DNA of 7,471 nt from contig CAMALD010000059.1 in the NCBI GenBank assembly GCA_945836355.1, positions 1 through 7,471 of the forward strand. Reading direction: 5' to 3'. This DNA is from an uncultured Lachnospiraceae bacterium. GTDB lineage: Bacteria > Bacillota > Clostridia > Lachnospirales > Lachnospiraceae. Shown here one piece after another: positions 5,144 to 7,471 of this stretch (position 1 is its first letter; every line of letters begins with the position of its first letter). Below the pieces are notes generated by a model, which did no database searches, was not told the origin of the DNA, and saw only the letters and a program-made list of their open reading frames with translations. The position numbers and the translations under genes are program-made.

Positions 5144-7330
5144 TTATTGTCCTTCAATCATCTCTTCCGGCAACCATTTTAACAGCATACTCTTAAGCCT
5201 GTCCGCTTCCACCGGTTTTTCCAGAAAATCGTTAATCCCAGCCATCTGAAACATCTCCTGCGTTCTCTCCGAGATATCGCCGGACAATGCGATAATCGGC
5301 AGCGATTCATAATACTCCGCCTTCAGCGCGTTCGTCTCCTTGCTTGCCAGCTTTCGTATCCGGTCTGTCGCCTCCACACCGTCCATGCCAGGCATCATAT
5401 AATCCATAAATACAAGCTGGTAACAGTTCTCCTGAATCAGTTCAATCGCTTTCTCACCGGAAGAGGCGGTATCAATCGTCATTCCAATCGGCTGCAGCAG
5501 TTCTGAAGCAATCATCAGATTTAGATTGGTATCATCCACTATCAGCACGCGGGCACTCTTAGCCGTAAATTCCTGCTGCTTCCATGTGCACTTGTCGCAT
5601 CGGCAATTCTCATCGTGGGCATCTGCTTTTCCCTGATTGATTGTAAAATAGAATTCCGAGCCCTTTCCGTAGGTACTCTCCACCTGGAGCTGCCCGCCCA
5701 TCAGCGAGATAAAATCCCTTGAGATGGAAAGTCCGAGCCCGGTGCCCTCCTTGCTGTGGTTCCGCTTGGTATCAACCTGTGAGAATGCCTTTCCAAGCTT
5801 GTCCAGATCCTCCCTGCGGATGCCCTGACCCGAATCCTTGATACCAAAACGAATCGCCATTTTTTCTTCGTCCGCACTCACCAGCGTGGCAGAAAACTGA
5901 ATATAGCCGCTCTCGGTAAATTTTACCGCATTGTTCATGAGATTGATGAAAATCTGTCTCAGGCGGAGCGCATCCCCCACCAGCATAGCCGGAATGCGCT
6001 CGTCAATATGAATCATCAGATGAATCGGCTTGCTCCCGATTCGGTCCTCAATAATCATCTGCACATCCTCCACCATCGGCCGCAGCTCATAGACATCCTC
6101 CACAATCTCCATCTTGCCGGCTTCCAGCTTTGACTGGTCCAGAATATCATTGATAATCATTACCAGAGCAGTCCCGGAATTCTTTATATTGAGCATGTAT
6201 TTGCGCTGTTTTTCAGTCAGCTCATCGCGCAGGAGCAAATCCGTCATACCTACCACCGCATTCATCGGAGTCCTAATCTCATGGGATACAATCGAGAGAA
6301 AGACAGATTTCGATGCATTTGCCGCCTCTGCCAGCTCCTTCTGCTCCATAAGCTCCTGCGTATATCTTTGCTGCTCCGTCTGGTCAATTAACGCATACAC
6401 CTTCCCGCGCAGCACCCCATCACAGTACAGCGGCTGCATTTCCGGCATATAGACTTTCCCGCCAATCTGCAGCACCGATTTATTCTCCATTGCAGCCTTA
6501 AGCTCTGCCAGGATTTGTGACTGTCTCTGTGTCAAATCCGGATAAATCTGTGTCAGGGGCTCGTTGAAGTATATGACGCTTTCCTTCTCGTCGACAGCAA
6601 TGATACCTTCCGATAAATTGTCAATCACATAATCCTTAACCAAATCAAGTGTATCCATCAGGTTATGCTTAAAAAGAGCAATGTACATAAACACTGTGCC
6701 GATCGTGTAGGCCAGCACCGTCACATCATATCCCCTGGTAATACCCGCCATCACTACCACAAACCCGGTTACCTCAGTGATTGCGGAAGCAAGGATATAA
6801 AACTGCAGACAACGATTCTCCTTGTTCTTTTCCTTGATGATGGTACGAACCAACACCGCAATTCCGGTCACGGAGTAGACTCCGAGCAGACTCATATAAA
6901 AAACATACCACGGCCCGTGCCCAAAGACATTATGCGGAAACAGCCCCTCCTGCACATACTCATAACCGGTATAATACAGCTTCTGATGCCGGCTGGTAAT
7001 TACAAGCACAAAGGTACCCATATGCACTGCCGCAAGCACAGTATAAAGCTTCCCGGGCAGCTTCACCTTGCAAAATTCCATGATAAACACAAAAAAAGAA
7101 AGCGGTATCCACACGCGGCCAAAATAAGACAGATACTTGCTGTACAATGCCGCCTCCGATGTGGAAGCCGTCATTTCCGCAAGATACCCTACATTGTTTA
7201 TCAGCGTTGACAAACAATAAAGAAACAAATAGGATTGCAGCCTTGTTCTCCATTTTATAAATATGTATATGCTTTCCACTGTCAGCAACAGAATGCTGAT
7301 GTATTGAATCACCACTAATGCTTCATACAT
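5144..7330 (-). CDS. Seven-transmembrane hybrid sensor histidine kinase with C-terminal receiver domain
   Basis: A membrane sensor kinase of 728 residues. Hydrophobic segments at about 4-26, 34-52, 72-88, 94-112, 141-165, 175-197 and 203-220 give seven membrane spans, resembling the 7TM histidine-kinase input module. A PAS-like segment (~230-318) and a helical linker follow. The dimerisation and phosphoacceptor domain has H350 in SHEIRTP. The ATPase domain shows the N box (NLMNNAVKF, 463-471), G1 DSGQG (499-503), F box F516 and G2 GTGLG (529-533). A linker at 565-590 holds H572, C576, C578 and C581. The receiver domain (~593-722) has D599/D600, phosphoacceptor D643, S683 and K705, so it looks active. 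No HPt domain or separate response regulator is visible. The ATG is supported by AAGGAG 10 nt upstream and a perfect consensus promoter. The signal is unknown. Confidence 0.96.
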   Translation of the reverse strand: MYEALVVIQYISILLLTVESIYIFIKWRTRLQSYLFLYCLSTLINNVGYLAEMTASTSEAALYSKYLSYFGRVWIPLSFFVFIMEFCKVKLPGKLYTVLAAVHMGTFVLVITSRHQKLYYTGYEYVQEGLFPHNVFGHGPWYVFYMSLLGVYSVTGIAVLVRTIIKEKNKENRCLQFYILASAITEVTGFVVVMAGITRGYDVTVLAYTIGTVFMYIALFKHNLMDTLDLVKDYVIDNLSEGIIAVDEKESVIYFNEPLTQIYPDLTQRQSQILAELKAAMENKSVLQIGGKVYMPEMQPLYCDGVLRGKVYALIDQTEQQRYTQELMEQKELAEAANASKSVFLSIVSHEIRTPMNAVVGMTDLLLRDELTEKQRKYMLNIKNSGTALVMIINDILDQSKLEAGKMEIVEDVYELRPMVEDVQMIIEDRIGSKPIHLMIHIDERIPAMLVGDALRLRQIFINLMNNAVKFTESGYIQFSATLVSADEEKMAIRFGIKDSGQGIRREDLDKLGKAFSQVDTKRNHSKEGTGLGLSISRDFISLMGGQLQVESTYGKGSEFYFTINQGKADAHDENCRCDKCTWKQQEFTAKSARVLIVDDTNLNLMIASELLQPIGMTIDTASSGEKAIELIQENCYQLVFMDYMMPGMDGVEATDRIRKLASKETNALKAEYYESLPIIALSGDISERTQEMFQMAGINDFLEKPVEADRLKSMLLKWLPEEMIEGQ

Positions 7331-7340
7331 TTTGTATTCA

Positions 7341-7346
7341 CTCCTT
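7341..7346 (-). promoter_or_regulatory. Ribosome binding site of the hybrid histidine kinase
   Basis: AAGGAG lies 10 nt before the ATG at 7330, followed by an A-rich spacer. It supports this start. Confidence 0.75.
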
Positions 7347-7394
7347 CACCCTTTATCATATGGTGACATTGTTTCGTAACGCTGTTTTATTATA

Positions 7395-7423
7395 ATTATA
7401 TACGCATCCCTCCCTTCTGTCAA
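7395..7423 (-). promoter_or_regulatory. Consensus promoter of the kinase-tetR operon
   Basis: On the - strand a perfect -35 TTGACA (7423-7418) and a perfect -10 TATAAT (7400-7395) are separated by exactly 17 bp. RNA should start at about 7388, giving a leader of roughly 58 nt. Such a strong promoter on a sensor kinase suggests it is held down by a repressor. Confidence 0.92.
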
Positions 7424-7428
7424 GACAG
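7417..7428. promoter_or_regulatory. Palindrome over the -35 box: candidate operator
   Basis: CTGTC AA GACAG is a perfect inverted repeat of 5-bp arms with a two-base centre, and it covers the whole -35 hexamer of the kinase promoter. A dimeric repressor bound here would block RNA polymerase. The TetR-type protein encoded in the same operon is one candidate, but nothing in the sequence shows the pairing. Confidence 0.45.
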
Positions 7429-7471
7429 CGCACGCTATTGAGTTTCTGCATTTTTCACCCCTGTCTTTGCT

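Noticed and set aside
1..7471. Search for CRISPR arrays, tRNA or rRNA genes, insertion sequences and phage genes
   Set aside because: No regular spacer-repeat pattern, tRNA cloverleaf, transposase or phage-type protein was seen in the window.

Overview
The window looks like chromosomal DNA from a low-to-moderate-GC Clostridia member, most likely of Lachnospiraceae type. The evidence is a leucine T-box leader, strong AGGAGG-type ribosome binding sites, a class I TyrRS with a KMGKT loop, a methionine aminopeptidase with an N-terminal SEC-C zinc motif, and a seven-transmembrane hybrid histidine kinase. This placement is inferred from gene content, not from a database match.

Layout. On the + strand, the 3' two thirds of tyrS (cut by the window edge) is followed after 10 bp by map, a translation and protein-maturation pair. 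A 16-bp-stem hairpin with U-tracts on both strands then separates map from the convergent leuA. Everything from about 1846 to the right edge is on the - strand. In transcription order it is: a perfect consensus promoter (TTGACA-N17-TATAAT) with a palindrome over its -35 box; a membrane hybrid histidine kinase; a TetR-type regulator 50 bp downstream; a second promoter; a complete T-box riboswitch with a CUC (Leu) specifier and its terminator; about 170 nt of structured leader; and leuA. I see no intrinsic terminator between tetR and leuA, so kinase-tetR read-through could also enter the T-box leader.

The most interesting object is leuA itself. It encodes a 664-residue protein with a complete 2-isopropylmalate synthase (catalytic barrel plus C-terminal leucine-allosteric domain), followed in one uninterrupted frame by a complete two-HTH AraC-type DNA-binding domain of about 100 residues. 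The DNA-binding module directly follows the domain that senses leucine in this family. The protein could therefore be both the first committed enzyme of leucine synthesis and a leucine-responsive transcription factor. With the T-box, leucine supply might be read three times at one locus: as uncharged tRNA-Leu by the leader RNA, as free leucine by enzyme feedback, and as free leucine by the fused DNA-binding domain. The first reading is strongly supported by sequence, the second follows from the family, and the third is inference.

The segment between the T-box terminator and the leuA start is unusually structured. It holds a long A/T-rich hairpin, duplicated CGAGTGCG motifs, and a possible ten-residue leader peptide with three Leu codons followed by a hairpin. 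These are weaker observations.
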